64,000 bases of DNA, taken from assembly GCA_008694505.1 (NCBI GenBank), contig VZDJ01000003.1:432264-496263 (forward strand), written 5' to 3'. Numbering within the stretch: the stretch's first letter is position 1; each line of letters opens with the position of its first letter. Source of the stretch: Cyanoderma ruficeps. Taxonomy: Eukaryota; Chordata; Aves; Passeriformes; Timaliidae. The notes below the pieces were generated by a model. The model did not search any database. It was not told the DNA's origin and saw only the letters and a list, made by a program, of their open reading frames with translations. The position numbers and the translations under genes were made by a program. Of the stretch, positions 1 to 11,590 are shown in pieces.

Positions 1-298
1 GGGCTAACCCAGCTCCCGTCCGGTTCTCTCTCTTTTCCCCCCCTGGGGCCCGGGCCTACCTCAGCCAGGCCCACCTGGCTCCCCTCCCCCGCAGGGGAGA
101 GGAGAAGGATGCTCCTCTGCTGAAAGCAGAGCCAGGAAAGAGGAAGTCCCTCTGGGAGTCCTTGCTTTTAACCCCTTGTGTCCTCAGAGGTGTGTCCAAC
201 CTCTCAGTGGCCACCAAAGGTGCCAACATCCAAACCTGGCCACTGATTGGTTTGACCTCAGCTTCCTGAAAAAACTCATTTCCCCTCAAACCAGGACA
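1..298 (-). mobile_element. Solo/partial ERV LTR (U3 side), cut by window edge
   Basis: On the minus strand the element begins TGTCCTGGTTTGAGG at 298 and runs off the left edge of the window. The TG start, the pyrimidine/purine-rich GC-rich segment at 30-130 and the general sequence resemble a multi-copy songbird retroviral LTR. This is recognition from memory; the family name is not assigned. No coding part of a provirus is seen next to it on the right, so it is either a solo LTR or the 5' LTR of a minus-strand provirus whose body lies left of the window. It falls from GC-rich to the AT-rich background right after position 298. Confidence 0.55.
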
Positions 299-711
299 AC
301 CCACTGTCCTGCTGGGCCAGCCATTCCTGGAAGGTTCTCTCACCATCTAATTTCTTTCCTAATCCACACAAGTATCAGTATTTAGCAGGGGGAGACTGAG
401 TTGACCCCATGACACCTCATGAATTTTTTTCTCCTCATGGACGTTGCTTCTCTCATCCCACTGGAAGATCAAAGCCCAAGGTCTAGATAAGCAGAAAAAA
501 TATTTCCAATCCATTTTTCATTATGCACCTGGGAGAGGTGGGGATCAGAATTAAGCAGGCAGTTTATTTACTACATATTGCTTTACCCCTTCCATCTAGT
601 GGGAAGAATTTTCTGTGTGAAGGAAAGCAGCACTTTTCCTTGCTTTTGAACCCAGCATCTTCTAGCAGCCAGCAGATGATCTCAGTACCTCTCTTCTGGA
701 ACTCTTGATGT

Positions 712-728
712 AAAAAAAAAAAAAAAAA
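712..728. repeat. A homopolymer run
   Basis: A run of 17 A residues. No LINE or processed-gene copy is recognisable immediately 5' of it, so it is listed only as a simple repeat. Confidence 0.9.
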
Positions 729-2911
729 TTATTGACAATATTTACGCTGCTTTTACATATCTGCCTTTCATTTTACTCATTGCATTAGGTATTGACATTG
801 CAAACTCTTGGTGACCACAGGCACAGTGGGATGAGAAAAAAGACCCCACAGTGCCATGGGGGGTCCAGAAGGGAAGGAAGGGTCACAAACTGCAGCATTA
901 CACAACTAGACCTTTCTTATTTTCACAGTTCCCAAGACACATCATCCGTTAAAAGAAAATTACTTTCTAGGAGGAGGGTAAACAAAGGTAGGGTCTTTAA
1001 AGTAAAATAGTTTGCTTCACAAATATTTTGAAGCCTTGAAAGAAGACTGCCCTACAGCCTCTGGGCAGCAGTCTGACTGGCTACTGTAAGCCAGCAAAAC
1101 AGCCAAAATGCATTTCATTGAAAGTAAACAAAGCCACAAACCTAAGCATTCAAAATTTTGAGAGCATAAAATAAACTTTTCCCAATAATATTGTGTCTAT
1201 TTCAATTAAAGTCTTGGGCTGCCATTATTTAAAGGGAAAATTTTCATGATGTACAGTAATGTAATCCAAATACTGCAGTAAGCTTTGCTTCAATTAGGAA
1301 CTCTGAAAGATTCCCTCCTGATGGGGAAAACAAAGGTCACTTAATGCTTTAGCAGAGGTGAGGACCGGAGGAAGAGTTTCTGCCCAGGGAATTTGGTCTT
1401 TTTTGTCCAGACTGTGTGACTAAACTTCCTTTGATTCTGAAATACCTCAGTGACTTGAATGGAAAAGCCCCTCTTTCCTCCATGGACAGTCCTTATACAT
1501 TTCCCTATGCATCGTCTTTGGCATTTCTGTGCAATTCCTAGAAATATCCCAGAAAGCTGCCTGCAATATGCTTCTCCTCGAGGAGTTTCACATCTCCAGG
1601 TGCAGCACATCTGCCTTAACCATCCAGCTTGAAAACATTTAAGTCTCTCTTCTGCACTCACACCTCCTTTCCCTGTTTGCCTCCTCTTGCAGCCACAGGT
1701 GCTGTGCAGCCTGCCCAGAGCTGCACTGATGTCCCCCAACACAGTGACCTTCTGCAGGTGGCATGAAAAGGGTTCCACTGTGAAAATGGAGGGCAACTTT
1801 AATTCTTTGAAAGTGAGAAGTGTAAAGTACCCTGTAACTCATCCTGTTCCTCTGGCATCAAATCCGGTTGTACCAATGGCTCTGGAACAGATGATTGAAG
1901 TCAAGAGCAATCTCTGCACCCAGTGGACATTTACCCATGGAGCTACAGCCAATATCCTACTATATTCCCATTCCTTTTCCAACCTGTTCAGCCCTCATGT
2001 TAGCCTGAGAAATGTGTTTACCTATTCCTCTTCACTCCCAAGGGAACTTGAGTGCACCAGTGATTACCTCCAAACAAAACTTCAGATTCGAAATAGAGGA
2101 AAAGTACAACAGAAAAGCACATTCCACCACAGATTCAGCTTGGAAACAATTGCTTAGAAATGTTACTAAATGCTTTTGTTCAACCTGCATGTATATTAGA
2201 AATAGAAAGAAATAGAAATAAAAAGAAAAAAAAAAAAAAGCAGTGGTCCCTCCACTTCCCTTCTCCACAGGTCCTTATCCACTTCTTTTGAATCAGGCCA
2301 ACAACTCTACAAAATTCTTGTTGGTTTCAGTCTATTCATTTTCCCCCATTGCCCCACAGCAAGATTTTCTTGCTTTTGTACAGAAAACTGTGAATTACAC
2401 ATTTGTGCAATATATGCAGAAATTAAAAAAAAATAGGCAACCCACAGGAGGCCTCACAGCAAGGTTTCACTGATGACTTTCCACAGAAAAATGCTGGCCA
2501 GTCATTCTGCATCTTGTGGTTCCATCCAGGGGTGCTGAGACCTCCAAAGTCAGTTCTGGATTTTTAGTGCCCATTCCCAACCATGCTTGAGTGTTTCCTC
2601 ATTACAGCTCCATGCTCTGTGATGCTGGTCACCTCAACACCACCAAACCACAATTCCTACACCTCACAGGGTCTGGGACAAGTAGAGCAGATTCATAGTC
2701 ATTTTTCCTCTATGCTTTTATTTTTGGCACTTTGGTAAGGATTAAGGTGAAGGGAAAGGTGAGCATCTCAGTGGATGTGATGGATTACTACTCAAGTGAG
2801 AGAACTTTTTGTTTTGTTGGGTTTTTTTTAAATATGATCAGCACTGGTGGCATCTGGGAAAGGACTGAGAGGTAAAATGTCATTTGAGCAAACACTAAAT
2901 GGCTTGTCTAC

Positions 2912-3000
2912 AAAAAACCCTAACAAACNAAAAAAAAAAAAAACAAACAAAACCAAACCAAAAACCAAACCTAAACAAAACCCCCCAAAAACCAAAAAAC
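2912..3000. repeat. A/C-rich simple repeat (AAAC/AACCA-like)
   Basis: A degenerate run of CAAA, CCAAA and poly-A units with an undetermined base (N) at 2929 inside the A-run. The ambiguity probably reflects homopolymer length uncertainty in the assembly. Confidence 0.85.
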
Positions 3001-3144
3001 ATTTAATGGAGTTGTCAGAATGGCACAGGAAAGCAGAATTGTAAGTTAAATGTATGTGGGTTCTTCCTCAGGCTGGTCACAGTTGAAGGCAATAGAAATG
3101 GTTTAGTCAATATCAAAAACAAATTTGGAGTTTTGTTGCCATGG

Positions 3145-3176
3145 TTTCAGCATGGTGTAATTTCAGCATGGTGTAA
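3145..3176. repeat. 16 bp perfect tandem duplication
   Basis: The unit TTTCAGCATGGTGTAA occurs twice head to tail, at 3145-3160 and 3161-3176, with no mismatch. The identity suggests a recent duplication. Confidence 0.95.
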
Positions 3177-5099
3177 GTACAGGCCAACTGGCCAAAGACA
3201 GACCTTGTCTTTCTTCCCAGTCAGCATGGAAAAAAGTAAGAAAATCATAATGAGAGGCAAAGATTTATAACTTATAAACTATATGTGCACATTTATCTCT
3301 TTTATTTTCTGAGGGATGTCATAGTGATTTTATGATGCTGCTAAGGAGAGCCTTTGGCTTGGATTGGTTTGGAAACACAAATTCTTTGCATATCATAGTC
3401 ATTAAGTAGCCTAGTTTAGAATTACACAACGTTAACCCTGACCTACATGTATTCGAAACAATTACCCCTTGATATGAAGAGATTTTTCATTCAATGGCCA
3501 AAGAAACTATTTTTCACCCTGCACCCACACTTTTAAGAAAAAAAAAATACCAAAACCATGCTTTCCATACCAGCCTAAATGCTAAATGTAAAAATGAACA
3601 TTCATATTAGAAGCAATATTTGTCTAAACTGATGCAACATCACTTCTAATATTAAATTTGGAGCTATTTCAAGAATTGTTGGAGAAAAACAGCAAACCTT
3701 GGAGCTCAGAGTGCTTAAGGGCTGCTGTGGCAAGTTTCACCATCCCACTGCTGTGCTTGGAGAGTGTTGTGTCATCAGAGTGAGGCACAGCTGCGACGTT
3801 GGAGGGCTGAGCACGTAGATTTGGGTTTGGCCACAGTCCTTGCTGCCCCCAGCACGGCACAGATGTGCACCCTTTTCCCCTTGTAGTAAATGCTTGAGCC
3901 ACTGCCAGCATCAGGGAGTTCCCCTTCTTGAGGGAACTTTGTTCAGTGTCTCTCTGGCCTAGTTAACAGAGTGACCAAGGAGTCCAGGGTTTAAATATTT
4001 CTGTAAAGAGATTGTCACTACAAGAGATTATAGAAACAGAAGTTTCAAACAAGCAAATTTAAGTAATGCATCAAGATGCAGGATGAGGAAAGAGCTGCTA
4101 CTCGTGTTGTTCCAAAAATTGCTTATTCACATCCTCACGCAAAACTGCCCATACTACATCTCTTGGGTATTTTAAAATGAACGGGTTTTTTGTCCATCAA
4201 CCAACAGTGATAAAAGTTTCCTACAGATTAAGTATATAACAGGAGCACAACACACAGGGTTTCTGGTAAGAAGCTGTGTTCTGGTTTCCAGCTCAAACCA
4301 CAGGATGTGATTCGGGGCTAAGGACGTCACTGCATGGCAGGTGTCACCAACTGGGGCTGGTAGGACCAGAGGCTGTGGGGTTAGTCCTGGCTGGGGCTGT
4401 ATGAGCACTGCTGGGGCTGCAGCCGTGGGCAGGGATACAGAAGCCCTGCAGGATGGCCTGCTGAGCCAAGTGTTTGAATTTGTATGCAGCCAGGATCAAG
4501 AAAGGATTTTAGCCTAGATTAGAGGATGTGTTTTAGCCTGTCCAGGAGAGTTTCTTGTCCTTCTGTAAAAAAAGGTTGACTTGGAGGACAGACACAGGGG
4601 AGAAAAATGAGCTGTGGTAAACTGCAGAGACACTGAGGGAAATGTTTCTAAGACAGAAGGGAAATGAGTTGTGTTAAGAGGGAAGAGTCAGAGTGAAAGA
4701 CAGAGAAAGTTGGTGTGGGGAACTGGTCACATGTGCAGCATGTAGAGTAGGAGCAACAAACATGTTAAAACATTGCCTGCTCTTTGGATTTCACACCACA
4801 GCTTACACGGCTCCCTCCAAATGTGAGGTAGCCACAGCAAGTAAAACATCAGGAGTAAAAGATCCTACTGCAGAGATATTTTACCATCTCCATTTGAGAT
4901 TAACTGCTTGGTATGTTTTATTCTTTTAAAATGACATTGTTTTCTGGCCCACAACTCATCATTAATTTTGCCTGGAAGCCACATGGAAAAGCAAGAGGGA
5001 CTTGGCAAGAAATGTCACAGTTGCAAAGCTTCTTCTCCAAGTTTCCTGAGCAGAGCTGTGCTCCTCCAGATGCACTGTCCCCCGTGGTGCTTCTGCAGC

Positions 5100-5752
5100 C
5101 TGCGACTGACGAATTTGGGCTTGTTCGGAGGGGGGTTGGGGTCACATAGAAGGATCTCCCATAGAAGACAGTCTCCATAAATTTGAGTTACTACGTGACT
5201 CCTTCCCACAGACTGCAGCTCTCCATGGACTGCTCCATCATGGGCCGCCTCCACAGGGTACAGTTCTTCAGGAACAGGGTGCTCCAGTGTGGGCCCCCCA
5301 CAGGGTCACAAGTTCTATCAGCAAACCTGCTCCAGAATGGGCTCCTCACCACAGGTCCTGCCAGGAAGGCTTCCCACGTGGTCACAGCCTCCTTCAAGCA
5401 TCCTGGACCTCCAGGGCCTGCAGGGACACAGGTGTCTCACCAGGGGCTGCACCTCAGGCTGCAGGGGAATCTCTGCTCTGGCAGTTGGAGCAGCTCCTGC
5501 CGCTCGTCCTTCACTGACCTTGTGTCTGCAGAGCTGCTCCTCTCTATGTTCAGGTTTCTTCTCCGCTCTTAAATCTAATATCCCAGAGGTGTTGTCAATG
5601 TCATCGGCAGGCTCAGCCATGGCCAGCAGTGGGTCCATCTTGGATCCATCTGGCATTGGCTCTTTCGGACACAGGGGAAGCTTCTGACAGCCTCTCCCAG
5701 AAGCCACACCTGTAGCCCCTCTGTTAGCAAAACCTTGCCCTGCAAGCCCAAT
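5100..5752 (+). repeat. Avian interspersed repeat, unclassified (LTR-like end)
   Basis: GC-rich block made of degenerate phrases such as CTGCTCCA, GGGCTCCTC and GGCTGCAGGGG, ending near 5752 with CAAGCCCAATACAA. It resembles a high-copy sequence found in many songbird transcripts; this is recognition from memory and the repeat class is not assigned here. The right end is sharp and the left end is approximate. The direction given is that in which the copies are usually quoted and is not proven. Positions 5318-6226 are open on the minus strand for about 300 codons across this repeat and the following CR1, but that frame is antisense to the CR1 coding strand. Confidence 0.55.
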
Positions 5753-5769
5753 ACAATAAGAAATCCAGC

Positions 5770-6270
5770 ACCCAGCTGGCAACCAATCACTAGTGATGTC
5801 CCTTAGGGATCTGTGCTGGGACCAGTTCTGTTCAATATTTTTATTGATGACATGGATGAGGGTATTGAGTTGTTCACTATTAAATTTGCAGATGACACTA
5901 AGCTGGGAGCATGTGGCAATCTGTTGTAAGGTAGGAGGGCTCTGCAGAGAGACCTGGAACTGTTGGGAGCATGGGTGGAATCCACTAAGATGACATTTAA
6001 CAAGTCCAAGTGTTGAGTCCTGCATTTTGGCCACAATAACCTCCTGTAATATTATAGGCTGGGGACGGTGTGGCTGGACAGTGCTCAGGCCTGGGCAGAA
6101 AGGGACCTGGGAGTACTGGTGACAGCAGCTGAACATGAGCCAGCAGTGTGCCCAGGTGGCTAAGAAGGCCAAGGGCATCCTGGCCTGTATCAGGAATGAT
6201 GTGGCCAGCAGGAGCAGGGAGATCATTCTTCCCCTGTACTCAGCACTGGTGAGGCCACACCTTGAGTACT
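5770..6270 (+). mobile_element. CR1 LINE, reverse transcriptase part (5' segment of a split copy)
   Basis: Reading the plus strand from about 5800, the CR1 reverse transcriptase is recognisable: [18 protein letters not shown] is followed by FADDTKLG (5890-5915). The catalytic FADD box is intact, but stops such as TAA at 5927 break the frame. The sequence continues through the usual GPGQKGTW-, [15 protein letters not shown] region to about 6270, where a foreign insert interrupts it. The copy is 5'-truncated, as most avian CR1s are. It resumes at 6611. Confidence 0.9.
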
Positions 6271-6610
6271 TTTTACATTAAGGGGTTGGAGGCAGAAACA
6301 ACATGAATTCACCAAGCATCCTCAACAAACAGCCTTGAATTTATTATGACCCTCTCTATTATAGGGGGTTTGAATTTCCTGGGTTTAGATAGCTGATTGT
6401 TCTGGGTCTTAATACCACCCAGCTCCTGGACCAGTGATATGTCTGCACTCCAGATTGAACATGATTGGGTGAGGTTCCTGTTTGAGTTCAAATCTATCCT
6501 GTCATTGTTCACCCAGGAACATGTTCTATTTCCTTTCCAGAATGAACCAGGCAAGGCAAATTTGGTTTATGTTATGGCCAGATTTATCTTGTCCAGCTAC
6601 AGACTGGCCG
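6271..6610 (-). mobile_element. Insertion nested in CR1, probably an LTR in reverse orientation
   Basis: About 340 bp splits an otherwise continuous CR1: the sequence before 6270 (CTTGAGTACT) and after 6610 (GTGTCCAGTTCTGGGCC) are adjacent in CR1 copies elsewhere. On the minus strand the insert carries a TATAAT-like stretch followed by AATAAA (plus strand TTTATT near 6338-6343), in LTR-like order. GTACT and GTGCT at the two junctions could be a diverged 5 bp target duplication. The ends are not clean TG...CA, so the LTR call is an inference. Confidence 0.45.
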
Positions 6611-7112
6611 TGCTGTGTCCAGTTCTGGGCCCCTTAGTTTAGAAAGGACATTGAGACACTTGAGCCCATCCAGAGGAGGCAACAAGGCTGGTGAGGGGTT
6701 TGGAACACAAACCCTGTGAAGAAAAGCTGAGGAAGGTGGGGTAGTTTAGCCTGGAGAAAAGGAGACTCAGAGGTGACCTTATCACTCTCTACATCTCCCT
6801 GAAAGGTAGTTGTAGCCAGGTGGGGATCCGTCTCTTTCTCCAGGCATCAACTGACAGAATGAGAGCACACAGTCTTAAGCTGCCCCAAGGGAAACATAGG
6901 CTGGATATTAGGAAAAAGTTTTTTACAGAAAGGTTGATAAAGTACTGGAATGGCCTCCCCAGGGAGGTGGTAGAGTCACCATCCCTGGACGTGTTTAAGA
7001 AAGACTGAATGTGGCACTCAGTGTCATGGTTTAGTTGAGGTGTTCGGGCATGGGTTGGACTCAATGATCTTGAATGTCTCTTCCAGCCGAGTGATTCTGT
7101 GTGATTCTGTGT
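6611..7112 (+). mobile_element. CR1 LINE, 3' end of the split copy
   Basis: Continuation of the copy that begins at 5770. It covers the C-terminal reverse transcriptase/3' region (GNKAGEGFGTQTL-like, [29 protein letters not shown]) and ends with the CR1 3' UTR and terminal repeats (GTGATTCTGTGTGATTCTGT, 7090-7110). The subfamily is of the type with GGTTGGACTCAATGATCTT before the tail. The copy is not autonomous. Confidence 0.92.
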
Positions 7113-10100
7113 GTGAAATCATTATTTGTGTGGTATTGGACCAGATTACATCCAGATTCTTCCTTTGTTGGAGCTCAGATGCATTTTATTCCATGTGGGT
7201 AGCAGCCTGGAACCTATCTTGAGCGGCTGGNGTGGTTTGCAGTTTGGATCATCACCTGGTAACTGGCAAAACAGGACCCCTCCTGCAGAGCAGGTACCAC
7301 AGGGGTTTTTTCAAAGGCATGGAGTTGTGGGAGAGGGAGAATGTTACAATTTTTTCACAATACTTAATATATAGTGACTCAGACACCAGTGAGGTCTCAT
7401 TTTGGCTTCATTCAGCCCATTGTTCGCTTTCTGCCCCTTTCTCTAAAAGTCAAGGGTGGGTGACACATCAGTTGGCTCTGCAACTCGTGCTGTGGCTGCA
7501 ATTGTCAAGTTAGAATTGAACAGAGTAAGTCCCAAAAGCAAAGCTGTTTGGAGGGTTTGTGGGTTGGTTTGGTGTTATATGGTTTGTTTGGGGGGTTTTA
7601 GGGGATTTGTTTTTTGTTGGCTTTTTTGCTCCTGTTTGTCCATGTGGATATTTTGCTGCTGCTAAGGTCTGTAGGCAGCAGCTGACAATTCAAAGATGCT
7701 GTAAAGGTCCTGAGGGCATTAGTGAATCCTCCTGACCCTGACTAACATCACACAGGTCCTCCCTGACACACACAGCACCTTGAGACAAGTCAGGGGATGG
7801 ATGAAGACAAGGATGGAACCATTCCTCTTGCATTGTTCTGCTTAGCTCACTACCAAAAATGCACACAGGGGATGAGTGAGAACCAGGGGGAAAGCACACT
7901 TTGCGGTGCTTTTCTGATTATTGCAAATGCAACATGTAACAGAAATACTCTCTTTTCTTCTCATTCCAGCAGAATTTACTGTTATGGAGGTAGTTTGATA
8001 GATTGCCATGTCATGGACAGGGTCAGGACATGACCTGTGAAACCTCCCAACTCTCAGGTCAGTAGCTCATAGGGATTAAAAGGGTGCCCAGGTAGAAAGC
8101 AGTATTAAAATGTTCAGCAGCAGCAAACTGCACGCAGTTCTGAGGAATGTGACTGTACCCACCTCAGTGGGCCAAGGCAGGAATTTAATGGCCAGAAGAG
8201 TCACCTAGTGCTGTTACTCTGCTGATATAACAACACTGAACCTCCTTCAGGCCAGTTGACAAAAACAAATTTTTGGCCTTCTATATATTAACACGGGGGA
8301 AACAAAAGTAAAACAAAAACATTTTTTCACAATGGTGATGCCTCTTTTTAAATATTTTAACTCTTCCAGAAAAAACATATGTGTTTCAGAGAGCACTGAG
8401 ATAGATTATTCAGCAAAGCCTGGAAACACAGACCTGTTGGTGAGCTCTCAGGTATCACGGGGTTGTCTGGGATTTTATCCCTGATGAACCTTCCGAACGA
8501 AATGTACCTCGTCGATTTCCCAGTCCTCTGCAGTGCTCTCTGCAGCAGCTCCCATACCGCGGCCGGCGGTGCCCTCTAGCTGCCGGGGATGCTCCTGAGC
8601 CCATCTGCCTGCTCTGCTCTTCCCGAAAGAGTCTGGCTGTTATCCTTTCCACTGGAAAACACCTTTGTTTTCACTCGAGGCATAAGATAAAAGGCCGGTG
8701 TTTCTGCATAAACTCTGTTTTAATGCACTTTCAGCCCGTTCGTGTTTTATTCATCCTGCTTCTCACCTTTCTTCGGATTTCAGTCAGTTCTGGTTTTAGT
8801 CAGATGCTGCTGTGATTGCCTCTAAACCTCTTCCTACAAGTTCTAGAAATATTCCCCCTTCTCCACCACCTGCAAACTATCATCAGCCCCTCTCTGGTGT
8901 CCCAATAAGCTGACAATAAAAAAATACATTACCTATTCAAATTTTTATATTTCTTTACCACTATTCAGGAAGAAAAGAATATGTGAAATAACTTGGGCAA
9001 TAAGAAAACCTTTTTGTGTAGATGAGGACTGTTACTCATAAAAGTGTCAGCAGTAATAAAGAGGATTTCATTGAGAAAGTGTTCACCTCCCAGCAGACTC
9101 CATGAACCACAGAAGACCTTTTGGATACTCCTATCATCAATGGATCCAGGCTCTGAAGCCATCCAACACCAGTGCAAACAGAACTGATGTTACACAGGCA
9201 GTGTGCCCTGCCACAGCATCTCTGTGCTGGGCTCACATCTTTCCAAGGGGAACCAGTGCAGCACTGCCCAGGGATGACAGTGCATCTACACGGTGAAAAA
9301 CTGACATGAATTGATCTTGGGCCTCGCAGCAGCATCAGCGGATGGCCACATTTCTGCCATGGCTCATTTGTCCTGAGGTGCTCTGACCTGCCAGCTGTCT
9401 GGCCATGGGGGAAGGTACCGTGTTCTGAGTCATATAGGGCAGTAAAATACCTGTAACCCAGCTGGTGTTTGTTTGTTTAGCCACTCATTACCCCTCTGCC
9501 TGTTCCAGGAACTGGTCTATGCCTGCAGACTATGGCCCATGCATCTGCCATGGTGTGAGAAATGCAGCAAAACAGCCAGAGACTGTGCTTGACACTAAGG
9601 AAAGGATCTGCTGGAAGGGGCTGAGGGCTTCTTCCTGAAAAAAACCATACTATGCAACATCAGCAGCCAGCTGCTTTAATTTTGCTTGGGTGTTGTCTGT
9701 GTCTGTGGACTCATTATCCCAGAGCATGACAAGGCAGAGGTGGTGGAGGTGGTGTGAGAAAATAAGGAAATGGATGGCTGAGTTAAGGACAGACCAAGCT
9801 GAGTGAGCTGGAAACCAGGACTGTGTGGATAAACTGTTGCTAACACGTTTGTCAGAAAACTGAAAACTTCATTTATGTGAAGCATATGAACGAATGTAGA
9901 CAAGTCCTGCAGACTTGGAGAACTCAGAAAGGGGATCTGTAACCCCTGCTGTCCAAAGCTCCTCTATGCTAGAAATTCCTGTCTATTACCAAATATTCAT
10001 CCTAACCAATTTCTTCAGTATGAATCCCAGCAATTTTCAACAGGATGGAAATCTGTCCCCCCATGTGCATCCCTGCTCTGTTTGCAGTGCAGGTGATGAG

Positions 10101-11377
10101 GCAAAATGTTGGGCTGTGACTGCAGGTAGGGCCAGTGGCTCAGCCTTTCAAATTGCAGTGAAAGCTTGATCCTTTGGACTGTAACAGCCTATTTTCAAGC
10201 ACTTACAACATTGCCAAACTATAACCATTTGGAATGAAATTTTCCATGCCAGGTATCTGCCTCAGGCTGAAGTTTTTGGAAAATGTCCACAAACTTAGCC
10301 GTTTCCAATAATGAGGGTAAAGAAAAATTCAATGTTTTGTCCAAGTTAAAAAGCAATTGTGACCTTTCCTTTGAAAAGCTCTGGCATTTCTCTTCCTTGG
10401 AGAGGGTTTCCTTTCATCGGAGATATCCCCTTGGCCCTCCTGAAAACCTGCCCAAATCTGGCTATGTTATATGCCTTTAGGAAGCTGAATTTGGACATGC
10501 TCAGGGGATAACTTTGAGATTCTTTTCATTTTAGCAATTGAACTCCTGAAGTTTTCATCCTCCCTGAGCAGGTTCCAACCACTGCTCAAGCTGGACTTCC
10601 CTTGCAGCTTCAGCTGCAAACTTTCACAGCCCATGGCAAGGCCAAGCACCTGAAGAAGGAGAGACAGGAGTCTGCCTCTTGCACTTTTGGTGATGTTCAT
10701 CGGGGTAAGACAATGTAGAGGAGAAAAATTCCTGGATTCAAGTGCAGAAAGGACAAGAGCCAGACGTGTGGGTGGTGATGGGGGAGGGAAGATTCAGGAA
10801 TCGTCCCAACAAGACAAGTAAAAGGGCAAGGCTGGGGATGGCATGTGGAGGTGGCAGGCAGTGTGGAGTGCAAGGCAGGACAGTGGTGGGAGGCAGAAGG
10901 ATGTGGTAGCTGTGGAGAATGGAGGAAATGAAGCCAGAGGGGAAAGGAGGAGCCCAGACAAGTCTTTTCTCACCTGGAGCCTTGGTTCCCTGGAACAGAC
11001 CACAGACCCTGGAGTGAGAATATTTGCCTGCCACATCTAACATGTGAAATGTGCACCCTCAGCCCTGATACCAAAATTAATATTTATTCCTTCCATTAAT
11101 CTTCACAGCTAGTGAGTGAAAAGGGACTCATTTCTTTCACATTTGAATGATGCTGTAGAAATTAATTATTTCTGAGAGCTTGACTATGAAGACAGAATAT
11201 CATGGGAAGAAAAGTACATTAGAAATCAATAACTACTTAGGGAAATGCATGAAGAGTAAGATATAATGAAAAGGTGTTTTACAGCAGAGGACAGAGTTGA
11301 AGTTCCACAGCTAACTTTAATTCCAGTGTTTCCTTAGCTGTTTGTTATTGAGATATTGAAGTCATATAATACTTGTA
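7113..11377. other. Intergenic; CpG-rich patch inside, otherwise nothing recognised
   Basis: No exon or repeat family was identified apart from the CpG-rich patch at 8459-8770. T/G-rich low-complexity DNA lies at 7550-7660. An undetermined base is present at 7231. Confidence 0.5.
8459..8770. promoter_or_regulatory. CpG-rich patch, possible promoter or insulator
   Basis: CpG dinucleotides are clustered here (for example CCGAACGAAA, CTCGTCGATT, TACCGCGGCCGGCGG, CCCGTTCGTG) against a background where they are scarce. On the plus strand a TATA-like GATAAAAGGC lies at about 8687-8696. On the minus strand CAGCTAGAGGGCA (8570-8582) matches the core of the CTCF consensus except at two flanking positions. 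No recognisable exon follows on either strand. It may be a small unmethylated regulatory island or a decayed GC-rich repeat. Confidence 0.35.
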
Positions 11378-11590
11378 ATGTTCCTTTACTGTCTGATTTT
11401 GTTGTCAGTGCTGTCATTGCCCACGGTACTGACTGCCAGCTTCTGCTTCAAAATGTGGAACAACAACGAGCATAGACAGCAATGCAAGCTGAAATCTGGT
11501 GTTGGGATGGGTTATTCAGATATGAAAAATCTGTGCAACGAGTTGGCCAGAAAGGCAGGCAAGACTGGACCATATCTTCTGAAAGGCTGA
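11378..11590 (+). CDS. Candidate small secreted peptide (unrecognised)
   Basis: A 70-codon ORF. Residues 1-20 form a convincing signal-peptide profile: MFLYCLILLSVLSLPTVLTA, with a hydrophobic core and small residues before a likely cleavage at A20. The remaining 50 residues are polar and basic with three cysteines (around 23, 36 and 53) and end GKTGPYLLKG before TGA. A CATATAATA motif lies only about 10 bp upstream of the ATG, too close to serve as its TATA box. Alternatively, TTTTGTTGTCAG at about 11397-11408 could be a splice acceptor, making this a terminal exon. The odd cysteine number and lack of family recognition keep this low; chance is possible. Confidence 0.25.
   Translation: MFLYCLILLSVLSLPTVLTASFCFKMWNNNEHRQQCKLKSGVGMGYSDMKNLCNELARKAGKTGPYLLKG

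Larger units (their letters stand above)
299..5099. other. Intergenic, no gene recognised
   Basis: Single-copy-looking AT-rich DNA. Overlapping ORFs of about 150 codons lie on opposite strands near 1341-2157, but neither has family features or splice context. It also holds an A-run at 712-728, a 16 bp perfect tandem duplication at 3145-3176 and an A/C-rich simple repeat at 2912-3000. A moderately GC-rich patch at about 3670-3910 shows nothing specific. Confidence 0.5.

Noticed and set aside
1341..2157. Overlapping 151- and 156-codon frames on opposite strands
   Set aside because: No family resemblance, no signal peptide or splice context, and mutual overlap; chance is more likely.
5318..6226. 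Longest open frame in the window (302 codons, minus strand)
   Set aside because: It is antisense to a CR1 whose plus strand encodes recognisable reverse transcriptase, and runs on into the neighbouring repeat.
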